Shown here piece by piece: positions 1 to 8,865 of a stretch of 64,000 nucleotides of DNA (the first letter of the stretch is position 1; every line of letters begins with the position of its first letter). The notes under the pieces were generated by a model. The model saw only the letters and a list, made by a program, of their open reading frames with translations. It had not been told where the DNA came from and ran no database searches. This DNA is from Orrella sp037026685 (lineage in GTDB: Bacteria > Pseudomonadota > Gammaproteobacteria > Burkholderiales > Burkholderiaceae_B). The position numbers were made by a program, and so were the translations under genes. The stretch lies in assembly GCF_037026685.1 (NCBI RefSeq), contig NZ_JBANET010000005.1:1-64000 (forward strand). The letters are read 5' to 3'.

Positions 1-905
1 CTACCAGCTCAGCCCCAATCCCGTGGCCAGCTGCTTCTCGTTCAGGCTTTCGCGCCCGCCGCTGACCTGGTTGCGCGAATAGCTCAGGAACCACGATACC
101 CAGTCGGTCAGGCGATAGCGCACGCCCACGGCCGCATCCAGGCCGAAGTCGGCGGCGTTGTCCAGGGGACGGGACAGCTCGCCGGCGGTGTAGAACTCCA
201 GGCGCTGGCTGCCCAGGTAGCGCTTGTAGTCCCAGCGCAGGCTGGCGGCGTAGAAGTTGTCCGAGCCGCCGTCGTCGTAGTCGTAGCGCACCCGGCCCAG
301 CAGGGCGGCCAGCGAGAAGGCGCCCAGCTCGTTGTCCCAGAACTGGTAGCCCGGACCGGTGCCCACGGCGGCCTGCCGGGACAGTTCCTCGATCTGGTCG
401 CGCTTGTACATGGCGCGGCTCTGCCAGAAGAAGGCGTCGCTCAAGAAGCGGTCGCTCGACCAGGTGCCGCCGTAGCTGTGCTCGGTGGTGGCCGCATCGT
501 CGGTCTTGCGGACGTAGCTGGCGTTCAGCTTGTGGCGCCAGCGGCCGTGGCGCGCTTCGGTGGCCAGGTCGGCCACGTAGTCCTCGGTGCGGGTCGAGGC
601 CGTCTTGTAGTTCAGCCCGAGATCCAGCGTGCCTTGCCAGAGCGCGTCGTTCACGAAAGGGCGCGGCCTGATCACCTGTTCGAGCTGGGCCAGCGCCACG
701 GGCCGCTGCGCTTGCGAAGTGGCGATCAGCACGCCGCCTGCGTCCACGCGCCGCAGGCGCGCCAGGCCGCTCCGGCACCCAGCAGGGCCAGTGCGGTGCT
801 AAGGGCCAGCGCGGCGCAAGCCAGGCCATGCGGCAGGCGGACAGGTATCGGGCCGGGCAGGATGGCGCGCGGGCGCGCGGGCGGGGCAAGGGCGGTTTTC
901 TTCAT
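1..905 (-). pseudogene. DUF481 outer-membrane protein, reading frame disrupted
   Basis: The main frame (747 down to 1, GTG-initiated, 248 residues) looks like the C-terminal beta-barrel of a DUF481/YdiY-type protein: alternating aromatic strands, the phrase WQGTLDLGLNYKTAS and a terminal Trp. It has no signal peptide. In another frame just upstream, ATG at 905 opens MKKTALAPPARP followed by a hydrophobic stretch ending in LALLGAGAAW, a convincing signal sequence, but that frame stops at 726-728, about 20 bases after overtaking the barrel frame. The barrel frame has its own stop at 799-801. The simplest reading is an intact gene broken by a small indel, or by deletion of the N-terminal beta domain that families of this kind usually carry. 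Less likely, the barrel is made from the GTG without export. The 3' end is complete at the window edge. Confidence 0.6.
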
Positions 906-1184
906 GGCGGAAATGGTAGAGGCAAGGCGAGGGCCGGCATCGCCCTGAATCACTCCATTACAGCTTTCAGAAAGTTGTCACCCGGCTGTCTTTCGGCTGC
1001 TGCATCATCGCGGCTCCACCGGGATCGCGCCTTGCCGGCGCGGGCCCGGGCCCCGTGGCCGCGCACCGGCGCCGCCATCCTTTGACGACTTTTTGACGGT
1101 CAGGCGGCGATGATGCTCCACGGTTCAACAGCGTCGGCGCACCGGCGGCTGCCCGCGCGCGGCCCCGTCGCCCCACCCTCGTTC

Positions 1185-2210
1185 ATGACAGCGGATATCG
1201 TCGTTTTCCTGCGCAGCAAAAAGTTCTTCGGATCGCAGATCGTCGCCTTTCCGGCGCTCTACCAGATCAAGCAGTGCTGGCCGGGGCATCGGCTGCGCGT
1301 GGTGGCGCAGGACGACGTCGGCCACTATTACCGTCCTTTGCCGTGGGTGGACGAATTCGTGCAGACGCGCGGGCTGCGCACCAACCTGGCCGTGCTGGCG
1401 CCCCAGACCCGGGCCATGGTGGCGCTGCACCATACCAGCGAGCAGTACGCGCTGATCGCCTGCCTGAAGCGCCCGCCCCTGCGGCTGGGCTACCGCAACG
1501 GGCGCGTGGGCGACTTTGCCTGGACTCATGCCTGCGACAAGCGGCTGGACGAATACATCGGCCTGAGCTACATGAACCTGCTGCGCACGGTGCATGCCTT
1601 CGATCCGGTGGAGGCGGCCCGGCGCTGCTTTGCCGAAGTGGCCGCGCTGGCGCGCGAGCAGCCGCGCCAGACCGACGTCGTGCTGGTGCCCGGCGGCGGC
1701 CACGGGGCCTACAAGCGCTGGGGAGTGGACAACTTCCTGAAGCTGGCCGAAGGCCTGAAGGCACGGCTGGGCCGGGACACGACCTTCAGCTTCGTGCTGG
1801 GCCCGGTCGAGCAGGAGGCCTATCGGACCCTGCAGGCGCTGAACCGGCCCGATTTCAGCCTGCTGATGTCGCGGCCCTATCCCGAGCTGGCGCATCTGAT
1901 GGCCCGCGCCCGGCTGGTGGTCGCCAACGATTGCGGGCCTTCGCACCTGGCGCAGGGCACCGGCGTGCCCTATGTGGGGATATTCCATCGCAGCAACCCC
2001 CAATGGTTCTGGGTGCGGCCCAATGCCCGCAAGGTCATTCCCGAGAACGAGGCCCAGGGCATCCGGTCTATCCCGCCCGAACGGGTTTTGCAGGCCTGCC
2101 TGTCGGTGCTGCGCGCGCCGGCCGCCTTGCAGCTGGCGCCCTCGCAAAGGCGCTACGCGCCCGCGGCGGTGGGCGATGACGACATGCCGTCCCTGCTCAC
2201 GCCAGCGTAG
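1185..2210 (+). CDS. Glycosyltransferase family 9 (heptosyltransferase-like)
   Basis: The 341-residue product begins directly in a GT-B first strand (MTADIVVFLRSKKFFGSQIV). Its C-terminal half has the family 9 signature: a PGGG loop near residue 170 and the donor-site stretch VVANDCGPSHLAQGTGVPYVG near residues 245-265. Family members transfer heptose or similar sugars to lipopolysaccharide at the inner face of the cytoplasmic membrane. The gene stands alone, without other LPS genes beside it, so the acceptor is unknown. An in-frame ATG at 1110 has a better Shine-Dalgarno (AGGCGG) and would add 25 residues of low-complexity sequence; the 1185 start was chosen because the conserved fold begins there. 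Confidence 0.8.
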   Translation: MTADIVVFLRSKKFFGSQIVAFPALYQIKQCWPGHRLRVVAQDDVGHYYRPLPWVDEFVQTRGLRTNLAVLAPQTRAMVALHHTSEQYALIACLKRPPLRLGYRNGRVGDFAWTHACDKRLDEYIGLSYMNLLRTVHAFDPVEAARRCFAEVAALAREQPRQTDVVLVPGGGHGAYKRWGVDNFLKLAEGLKARLGRDTTFSFVLGPVEQEAYRTLQALNRPDFSLLMSRPYPELAHLMARARLVVANDCGPSHLAQGTGVPYVGIFHRSNPQWFWVRPNARKVIPENEAQGIRSIPPERVLQACLSVLRAPAALQLAPSQRRYAPAAVGDDDMPSLLTPA

Positions 2211-2433
2211 GCCGGGCCCTCGGCCAACGCCGTTTCCTGGGCGGCGGGCCGCCGGCATGGCGCAAGCGCTTTATTTTTTGACTTTTTGTAATCGTTTCTG
2301 TCGTCTCGGGAGTGGGCGCTTACCCGAGCTGGCCGCCGCCCGGGCTGCGGCATCCTGATCGCGGCGGATGGTCTAATGGCGCCTGGCGGAGCCGGCGGTC
2401 GGCCTGCGCCTCCGAATCTCAGGAGCCCTTTGC

Positions 2434-3669
2434 GTGAATAGCCTTGCCACGCCCGAGCAGGTTTGCGTCGCCGTCGTCGGCGGCGGGCCGGCGGGCTTGA
2501 TGGCCGCCCAGGAACTGGCCGCCGCCGGGGTGCGGGTCGATCTTTACGATGCCATGCCCTCGGTCGGCCGCAAGTTCCTGCTGGCCGGCCGCGGCGGCTT
2601 GAACCTGACGCACAGCGAAGCCTGGCCCGCTTTCCTGTCGCGCTATGGCGCCATGCCGCCGGCCCTGCGGCAGGCGCTGCAGGCCTTCGATGCGCAGGCG
2701 GTGCGCGATTGGGCGCACGGACTGGGCGTGCAAACCTTCGTGGGCAGTTCCGGCCGCGTGTTTCCGCAAGAGATGAAGGCAGCGCCTTTGCTGCGCGCGT
2801 GGCTGCATCGCTTGCGCGTCCAGGGTGTGCGCCTGCATATGCGCCATCGCTGGCAGGGCTGGGACGCGGCAGGCCGCCTGGTGTTCGGCACCGGAGCCGG
2901 CGAGCTTGCGGTGCAGGCCCGCGCCGTGGTGCTTGCGCTGGGCGGCGGCAGTTGGCCGCGCCTGGGCTCGGATGGCGCCTGGCTGCCCTGGCTGGCTGCG
3001 CGCGGCGTGGCGGTGCGGCCTTTGCTGCCGGCCAATTGCGGCTTCGAGGCGCGCTGGAGCGAGCATTTCGCCAGCCGGCATGCCGGCACCGCCCTGAAGT
3101 CGGTGGCGCTGGCCTTGGCGCCGCAAGGCCCTTGGCGGCCGGGCGAATGCATGGTGACCGCCCACGGCCTGGAAGGCGGCGCGGTCTACGCCTTGTCGGC
3201 CTGCCTGCGCGAGGCCATCGGCGCGGCCGCGCCGGCGCCGCTTTACCTGGACCTGCTGCCCGGCCGCGACGCGGCCTGGGTGCGTGCCGAACTACTGCGC
3301 CCGCGCGGGGCGCGTTCCTGGAGCAGCCACCTGCGCACCCGCCTGAACCTGCCCGCGGTCAAGGTCGCGCTGCTGCGCGAGTGCCTGGGCGCACAGCGTT
3401 TCGCCGATCCGCTGGCGGCGGCGCAGGCCCTCAAGTGCCTGCCCGTGCCGCTGTTCGCGCCCCGGCCGCTGGAGGAGGCGATCAGCTCGGCCGGCGGGGT
3501 GGCCTTCGAGGCCATGGACGGGCACGGCATGCTCAAGGCCGTGCCCGGTGTGTTCTGCGCGGGCGAAATGACGGACTGGGAAGCGCCTACCGGCGGCTAC
3601 CTGCTGACCGCCTGCCTGGCGCAGGGCGCCGCCGCGGCGCGGGGCGTGCGCGCCTGGCTGGACGGATAA
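2434..3669 (+). CDS. HI0933/BaiN-type FAD-dependent oxidoreductase (TIGR03862 type)
   Basis: This 411-residue flavoprotein opens with a dinucleotide-binding fold (VAVVGGGPAGLMAAQELAAAG, GG-GPAG loop at about residues 14-18), followed by the family-typical GRKFLLAGRGGLNLTHSE, which positions FAD. A second conserved block near the C-terminus (FCAGEMTDWEAPTGGYLL) is the FAD ribityl-binding segment. The family resembles HI0933/YhiN and BaiN; most members have no assigned substrate, so only the cofactor and general oxidoreductase role are supported. The start is a GTG with AGGAG eight bases upstream. It is preceded by a T-rich stretch at about 2270-2305 and followed within 112 bases by an AraC regulator on the same strand. 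Confidence 0.85.
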   Translation: MNSLATPEQVCVAVVGGGPAGLMAAQELAAAGVRVDLYDAMPSVGRKFLLAGRGGLNLTHSEAWPAFLSRYGAMPPALRQALQAFDAQAVRDWAHGLGVQTFVGSSGRVFPQEMKAAPLLRAWLHRLRVQGVRLHMRHRWQGWDAAGRLVFGTGAGELAVQARAVVLALGGGSWPRLGSDGAWLPWLAARGVAVRPLLPANCGFEARWSEHFASRHAGTALKSVALALAPQGPWRPGECMVTAHGLEGGAVYALSACLREAIGAAAPAPLYLDLLPGRDAAWVRAELLRPRGARSWSSHLRTRLNLPAVKVALLRECLGAQRFADPLAAAQALKCLPVPLFAPRPLEEAISSAGGVAFEAMDGHGMLKAVPGVFCAGEMTDWEAPTGGYLLTACLAQGAAAARGVRAWLDG

Positions 3670-3780
3670 TTTTTGTTACCTATGTGTCTGCATGTCTCCG
3701 TATGATTGCCGGCATTACCGGGCAGCTTACGGGAACCTGAAAGCCGGTGCCCGATCACAAGCTGCAAAGTGGGGAACGGC

Positions 3781-4836
3781 ATGGTGCAGGCATATTCAGG
3801 CTGTTCGGTGCAAGCCAGCCAGGCGTACGGCGACCTGGTCTCGAGAACGACCGACGACGCGGGCGAGCAGGCCGAGCTGCTGCGCGCGGTGCCCAGGCGC
3901 TATTACCAGACCGGCATGGGCCGCTACCTGGGCGGCTTCGACGGCTTCATGCTGCCCGACATCATCTACGGCCGCGAATGGCAGAACCAGCCGCTGCTGC
4001 GCTGCGTGGCCATGCCGCCGGACCTGTGCACCTTCTTCGTGCCCAGCCGCCCGGCCGACGCCATGCGCGTGGACGTGCGCCAGGTCGAAACCGGCGCGAT
4101 CGCCTACCAGCCGGCCGGCAGCGATTTCGACGTGCACACCTGTTCCGGCTCGGGCGTGGTGTACTTTACCGTGAGCCAGCAGGCGCTTCGCCAGGCGGCC
4201 ATGACCCTGGACCCCGAGCTGTGGGAGTCGCGCATCGGCGAGCCGCTGATACTGAAGGTGGCCGATGCCGGGCTGGTCCGCAAGCTGGTGGACGGGGCGA
4301 TCGCGGCTGCGCCGTACTGGCTGGCGGCGGGCATGGAGCAGTCCTGGGCCCACGAATTGCGCCAGTCCTCCCTGAGCGCGCTGCTCGGCGCGGTGGGCCA
4401 GGCCTGCGACGCCCGGCATCCGCGCAACCGGGCGCAGCAAGGGCTGCTGCACGCCGGCCAGCTGGCCCGGCGCGCGCGCGATTTCATCGAAGGCATGCTG
4501 CCGCGCCGCGTGACGGTGCTGGACATCTGCGGCGAACTGGGCGTGAGCCGGCGCACGCTGCAGGACGTATTCCAGCGGGTGCTGGGCATGAGCCCCGTGA
4601 GCTACCTGCGCATGGTGCGGCTGCACCGCGCCCGCCAGGACCTGCGCCGGCCGGTCCTGCCTTCGGTCTCGGTGGGCCAGGTCGCCACGCGCTGGGGTTT
4701 CCTGCATCCCAGCCAGTTCTCGGTGGACTACCAGCGGCTGTTTGGCGAACTGCCCTCGTATACCTTGCGCAAGGCCTATGCCGGCAGCCCGGGCGCGGCG
4801 TACCGGCCGGCGCCGGGCGCGGCGGCAAGGGCCTAG
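3781..4836 (+). CDS. AraC-family transcriptional regulator (EutR-like)
   Basis: This is a 351-residue regulator. The N-terminal two thirds form a poorly conserved sensor half (strands around MRVDVRQVETGAIAYQPAG). The last 100 residues are a double helix-turn-helix: VLDICGELGVSRRTLQDVFQ is the first recognition unit, and the family line MSPVSYLRMVRLHRAR is followed by WGFLHPSQFSVDYQRLFGELPS. The architecture resembles the EutR-like AraC group. The ATG at 3781 has GGGGAA just upstream and fits the domain start; an ATG at 3706 would add 25 unconserved residues. It converges on the aminotransferase gene, and the two TAG stops share one CTAG at 4833-4836. The target is unknown. Confidence 0.85.
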   Translation: MVQAYSGCSVQASQAYGDLVSRTTDDAGEQAELLRAVPRRYYQTGMGRYLGGFDGFMLPDIIYGREWQNQPLLRCVAMPPDLCTFFVPSRPADAMRVDVRQVETGAIAYQPAGSDFDVHTCSGSGVVYFTVSQQALRQAAMTLDPELWESRIGEPLILKVADAGLVRKLVDGAIAAAPYWLAAGMEQSWAHELRQSSLSALLGAVGQACDARHPRNRAQQGLLHAGQLARRARDFIEGMLPRRVTVLDICGELGVSRRTLQDVFQRVLGMSPVSYLRMVRLHRARQDLRRPVLPSVSVGQVATRWGFLHPSQFSVDYQRLFGELPSYTLRKAYAGSPGAAYRPAPGAAARA

Positions 4837-6035
4837 CGATAGGCGGCGATCAACTCGCCCAGCACCTGTACGCCAGCGCGGATTTTTTCTTGCGGCACGG
4901 TCACGAAGCTCAGGCGCAGGGTGTTGTGCGCCGCCTGCCCGCCGGCATAGAACGGCGCACCCGGCACGAAGGCCACGCCGCGCTCGATGGCCTGCGCCAG
5001 CAGGCGCGTGGTGTCGATGTGCGCAGGCAGGGTGACCCAGATGAACATGCCGCCTTGCGGCACCGTCCAGCTGGCCTGCGCCGGAAAATGCTCGGATAGC
5101 GCCTGGAGCATGTACTCGCATTGCAGGCGGTAGCGTTCGCGCACCCGCGGCATGTGCTCGGCCAGGAAGCCGTCCTTGACGATCTCGTAGACGGCCATCT
5201 GCGTCAGGCTGGCGGTATGCAGGTCGGTGGCCTGCTTGGCCTGCACCAGCTTGTCGATCAGCGCCGGCGCCGCGCACAGGTAGCCCAGGCGCAGCCCCGG
5301 CGATAGCACCTTGGAGAACGAACCCAGGCGCACCACGTTGGCGCCGGCCTGCCCGGCCAGGGCCAGCAGGCCGGGCAGCGGTTCGCCCGCGTAGCGCAGT
5401 TCGCCGTACGGATCGTCCTCGACCAGGGGCAGGCCCAGGCGCGCGGCGGCCTGCACCAGGGCGTGGCGGCGCGCCAGGTCCAGCGTGCGGCCGGTGGGAT
5501 TCTGGAAATTGGGCAGGGCGTACAGGAAGCGCGCGTCGGCGGCCAGTTCGGGCGTCAGGGCCTGGGGCAGCAGGCCGCCCTCGTCCGAGGGCACGGCCTT
5601 AAAGCGCGGCTGGTAGAGGCTGAACGATTGCAAGGCGCCCAGGTAGCTGGGCGTCTCGACCAGCACCTTGCTGCCCGGATCGATCAGGACCTTGCCCAGC
5701 AGGTCCAGTCCCTGCTGCGAGCCCGACAGGATCAGGACCTGCGCGGGCGAGACTTGCGCGCCCTGGGCGCTCAGGTGCTCGGCTACCCAGGCGCGCAGCG
5801 GCGCGTAGCCTTCGGTGGGGCCGTATTGCAGCGCGTTGCGTCCGGCCGTGGACAGCACCCGGTCGTAGGCGGCCTGCACGGCCTGGACCGGAAAGCCCTC
5901 GGGGGCGGGCAGGCCCCCGGCGAAGGAAATGATCTCGGGCCGTTCGGTGACTTTCAGTATCTCGCGGATGGCCGAACTGGTGAGTTGGCGTGCGCGTTCG
6001 GAAAACGAAAACAGAGAGTCGGACTGCTGGTCCAC
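4833..6035 (-). CDS. PLP-dependent aminotransferase (class I/II, LysN/MocR-related)
   Basis: The 400-residue protein is a fold-type I aminotransferase. IISFAGGLPAPEGFP near residue 30, PTEGYAPLR, GSQQGLD, the PNFQNPTG core near residue 185 and the pyridoxal-binding lysine in LGSFSKVLSPGLRLGY near residue 245 are all present. Such enzymes include 2-aminoadipate, branched-chain and aromatic aminotransferases, so the amino donor cannot be fixed here. It lacks the GntR DNA-binding domain of true MocR regulators. The GTG at 6035 was chosen because GAGG lies just upstream and the conserved sequence begins there; an ATG at 6131 would add 32 arginine-rich residues. It is divergent from the methionine sulfoxide reductase gene. 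Confidence 0.87.
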   Translation of the reverse strand: MDQQSDSLFSFSERARQLTSSAIREILKVTERPEIISFAGGLPAPEGFPVQAVQAAYDRVLSTAGRNALQYGPTEGYAPLRAWVAEHLSAQGAQVSPAQVLILSGSQQGLDLLGKVLIDPGSKVLVETPSYLGALQSFSLYQPRFKAVPSDEGGLLPQALTPELAADARFLYALPNFQNPTGRTLDLARRHALVQAAARLGLPLVEDDPYGELRYAGEPLPGLLALAGQAGANVVRLGSFSKVLSPGLRLGYLCAAPALIDKLVQAKQATDLHTASLTQMAVYEIVKDGFLAEHMPRVRERYRLQCEYMLQALSEHFPAQASWTVPQGGMFIWVTLPAHIDTTRLLAQAIERGVAFVPGAPFYAGGQAAHNTLRLSFVTVPQEKIRAGVQVLGELIAAYR

Positions 6036-6139
6036 GGTAGGCCTCGTGCGGATGGATGCGCGGCACCGGGGTGGCTGCCGCGGGCGAAAGCCTGGAGAAT
6101 ACGCGCTTCGAGGCAAAAAGCACCGGTACACCTTTCATC

Positions 6140-6652
6140 ATGTTCACCATCACAGTCCAGGCCGGCGCCGCCAAGGCGCAGTATTACGCCGAGCTGGCCG
6201 CGCAGGCGCGCGCGTTGCTGCACGGCGAGCGCGACCGCATCGCCAATGCCGCCAACCTGGCCGCCCTGGTGTGGGCGGTGGTGCCGGGGATCAACTGGGC
6301 GGGGTTCTATTTCTTCGACGGCGCCGAGCTGGTGCTCGGTCCTTTCCAGGGCAAGCCGGCCTGCGTGCGCATTCCCCTGGACCGGGGCGTGTGCGGCGCC
6401 GCCGCAAGCCAGCGGCGCACCCAGCTCGTGCCCGACGTGGCGGCCTTTCCGGGGCACATCGCCTGCGATGCCGCCTCGCGGGCCGAAATCGTCGTGCCGC
6501 TGGTGCGCGATGGCCGCCTGCTCGGCGTATGGGATGTCGACAGCCCCGAGCCGGGCCGCTTCGACAGCCAGGACCAGGCGGGCATGGAGGCGCTTTGCGC
6601 CATCTACCTGGACAGCCTGGCGCCGCCGCAGCCGGCGGGCCCTATGGCCTAG
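6140..6652 (+). CDS. msrC: Free methionine-(R)-sulfoxide reductase (GAF domain)
   Basis: This is a 170-residue single GAF-domain protein. The three cysteines that define fRMsr enzymes are present in the expected places: KPAC, RGVCG and HIAC, corresponding to E. coli fRMsr Cys84, Cys94 and Cys118. The flanking WAGFYFF and WDVDSPEPGRF blocks are typical. The enzyme reduces free methionine-R-sulfoxide in the cytoplasm using thioredoxin. The start is the ATG before FTITVQAG; an upstream ATG at 6056 would add 28 residues not expected in the family. Its 3' end overlaps the convergent permease gene by 11 bases. Confidence 0.88.
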   Translation: MFTITVQAGAAKAQYYAELAAQARALLHGERDRIANAANLAALVWAVVPGINWAGFYFFDGAELVLGPFQGKPACVRIPLDRGVCGAAASQRRTQLVPDVAAFPGHIACDAASRAEIVVPLVRDGRLLGVWDVDSPEPGRFDSQDQAGMEALCAIYLDSLAPPQPAGPMA

Positions 6653-8027
6653 GCGGCGCCGGGTTGCGCCTGCCATGGCGCAGCAGCGGCAGGCACAGCG
6701 CCAGCACCGCCACGCCCACCCAGGCCCCCGCGCCGGCGTACAGGATGCTGGACCAGGTCAGTGCCGCGCACACCAGCACGAGCAGCAGCGGGGTCAAGGG
6801 ATAGAGCGGCACCTTGAAGGGGCGCGGGGTCTGGGGCTCGATCACCCGCAGCCGCCATAGCGCCGCGGCGGTCAGCATCATGAAGAACCAGAACACCGGC
6901 GCGGTATAGGCCACCATGGCCTCCACGCCTTCCTGGCGCCAAGCGCCGAAGGCGATCAGCGCCAGGGTGATGGCGCCTTGCAGCAGCAGCGCGCGCGCCG
7001 GCGAGGCGCTTTGCGGGTTCCAGGCGCCCAGCGCGCGCAGGGCCGGGACATCCTGGCCCAGGGCGTAGTAGATGCGTCCTCCGGTCAGGATGCAGGCGTT
7101 GATGGTGCTGCCGGCCGTCGCGCAGATCAGCAGGCTGAGCACCACGGCCGCGTCCGGGCCGGCCACCTGGCGCAGCACCGCCGCGCCGACCGCGTGGGTG
7201 TCGCGCAGGCCTTCCAGGCCGAACAGGTTGAGAAAGCCCAGGTTGATGAGCAGGTAGCAGGCGGTGACCACCAGGGTGCCCAGCACCATTACGCGCACCA
7301 GGTCGCGCTGCGGGTTGCGCAGCTCGCCGCTGAGATAGGCCGCTTCGTTCCAGCCGCCGAAGGTCAGCAGCACAAAGACCATGCCCATGCCCAGCATGCC
7401 CGCGATGTTGCCGTCCGGGCGCGCCGGCGCGGCGCCCGGCAGCCCGGCGGGCGCGCCCGAGCCCGGCTCGGCGGCGAAGGCTGCCATGGCCACCACGGCC
7501 AGCGCGGTCAGCGTCAGCGTGGTCAGGACGATCTGCAGGTGCTTGGAGCGGCGGGTGCTCAGCACGTTCAGCGCCGTCAGCGCCGCCACCGCGCTGGCCG
7601 CATGCACGGCCGGTCCGTAGGGCGTGCCGGGCCACAGCGGCAGCAGGTCCTGGGCGTATTCGCCGTAGATGAAGGCCACGGCCGCGATGCCGCCGGTCTG
7701 GATCACGGTGCCCCGCGCCCACGCGAACAGCATGCCGGTGCGCGCGCCCCAGGCGCGGCACAGGTAGTGGTATTCGCCGCCGGCCCCCGGATAGGCCGAG
7801 CCCAGTTCGGCATAGCATAGCGCCCCGACCAGCATGACGGCGCCGCCGGCCAGCCACAGGCCGATGTACAGCTGCTCGGTGGGCGCATGCGCGGCCACCA
7901 GCGGCGGAAAGCCGAACACGCCGATGCCCACCACCACGCCGATCAGCACCGCGGTGCCGTCGAGGACGGACAGGCCTGCGCCTGCGCGCCGGCCCACGGT
8001 CCTGGGTATGCCTGCCCGTATCGTCAA
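6642..8027 (-). CDS. APC-family amino acid permease
   Basis: This is a 461-residue integral membrane protein with about 12 hydrophobic segments. The first segment carries the APC-superfamily helix-break motif (LDGTAVLIGVVVGIGVFGFP), and YAELGSAYPGAGGEYHYL follows in segment 2-3, where transporters of the LAT/YjeH/amino acid-permease type contact substrate. It should import or exchange an amino acid or polyamine across the inner membrane; the substrate cannot be read from sequence. It lies between the methyltransferase-like gene upstream on the same strand (28 bases apart) and the convergent msrC. Confidence 0.87.
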   Translation of the reverse strand: MTIRAGIPRTVGRRAGAGLSVLDGTAVLIGVVVGIGVFGFPPLVAAHAPTEQLYIGLWLAGGAVMLVGALCYAELGSAYPGAGGEYHYLCRAWGARTGMLFAWARGTVIQTGGIAAVAFIYGEYAQDLLPLWPGTPYGPAVHAASAVAALTALNVLSTRRSKHLQIVLTTLTLTALAVVAMAAFAAEPGSGAPAGLPGAAPARPDGNIAGMLGMGMVFVLLTFGGWNEAAYLSGELRNPQRDLVRVMVLGTLVVTACYLLINLGFLNLFGLEGLRDTHAVGAAVLRQVAGPDAAVVLSLLICATAGSTINACILTGGRIYYALGQDVPALRALGAWNPQSASPARALLLQGAITLALIAFGAWRQEGVEAMVAYTAPVFWFFMMLTAAALWRLRVIEPQTPRPFKVPLYPLTPLLLVLVCAALTWSSILYAGAGAWVGVAVLALCLPLLRHGRRNPAPPRP

Positions 8028-8055
8028 GCTTGCGCTCCGCCCGGCTGCCGCGCGG

Positions 8056-8865
8056 CTAGCGCGTGGCGCGCCAGCCCGCCGCCGCGCCCGGCGCGGCCAC
8101 GGCCGTGATGCCGCCGGGGCCGACCTCGCCCTCGTAGCGCTGGCCGTCCAGCGTGAATTGCAGGCGCGCGCCGCGCAGCCGTGCGTCGGCGATGGGCAGG
8201 GACCGGCCCTGGCGCTGCGCGGTGCCCTGCACCCTCTGGAAGTCCTGCGTCAGCGACAGCGTGAAGCCGCCCTGCGGGCCGGATACCTGCCATTGGCCTT
8301 GCACCTTGGCCGGCACGATCCACAGATAGACGCGCCGGCCGTCCACCTCCTCGGTGGCGTCGGGTTCCCATTCGGCCATGGTGAAGGCGTGCGACACGAC
8401 GCGCGTGCCGGCCGGCAGCTTGTCCAGGATGACCGGCCGCAGCTTCAGGTTGACGTCCGGCAGCAGGTACATGGTCAGCACGGTGGCCTGGCTGAAATCG
8501 GTCTTGAAGAGATCCTGCTGGCGGAACTGGACCTTGTCGGCCACCCCGGCGTTGCGGGCATTGGCGCGCGCCTCGGCGACGCGGTCCGGATCGATGTCCA
8601 CCCCCAGCGCCCCGCGCGCCTGGCGGTCGCGCACGGCGGCGATCGCGATGCGGCCATCGCCCGAGCCCAGGTCGATCACGTAGTCGTCCGGCCGCACGTC
8701 CGCCAGGCGCAGCATGGCCTGCACCACCGCCTCGGGCGTGGGCACGTAGGGCACGTCCAGCGTCTGGAACTGCGCCAGCGCCGGGGCCGCGGCCAGCGCC
8801 AGGGCGGCTGCGGCCAGGCGCGCGGCGGCTCGCACAGGCCTTGCGGCCGTCAGGAAAAGGCTCAT
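8056..8865 (-). CDS. Exported class I SAM-dependent methyltransferase-like protein
   Basis: The 269-residue product has an N-terminal signal peptide (charged start, hydrophobic LAAAALALAAAPALA, cleavage after ALAQ) and then a Rossmann methyltransferase fold. Motif I is DLGSGDGRIAIAA near residue 65, followed by GVDIDPDRV and a motif near QQDLFKTDF. The C-terminal about 80 residues form a beta-rich extension ending in GEVGPGGITAV. S-adenosylmethionine is not known to be available in the periplasm, so the export signal is at odds with the fold; the protein may act before export, bind another ligand, or be a repurposed fold. The start has AGGAG seven bases upstream. It may be co-transcribed with the permease downstream. 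Confidence 0.8.
   Translation of the reverse strand: MSLFLTAARPVRAAARLAAAALALAAAPALAQFQTLDVPYVPTPEAVVQAMLRLADVRPDDYVIDLGSGDGRIAIAAVRDRQARGALGVDIDPDRVAEARANARNAGVADKVQFRQQDLFKTDFSQATVLTMYLLPDVNLKLRPVILDKLPAGTRVVSHAFTMAEWEPDATEEVDGRRVYLWIVPAKVQGQWQVSGPQGGFTLSLTQDFQRVQGTAQRQGRSLPIADARLRGARLQFTLDGQRYEGEVGPGGITAVAAPGAAAGWRATR

Noticed and set aside
2262..2305. Rho-independent terminator after the GT9 gene (GCGCAAGCGC followed by TTTATTTTTT)
   Set aside because: The stem has only four pairs with a two-base loop and the larger GC palindrome lies too far from the T run; termination is possible but not supported well enough to annotate.
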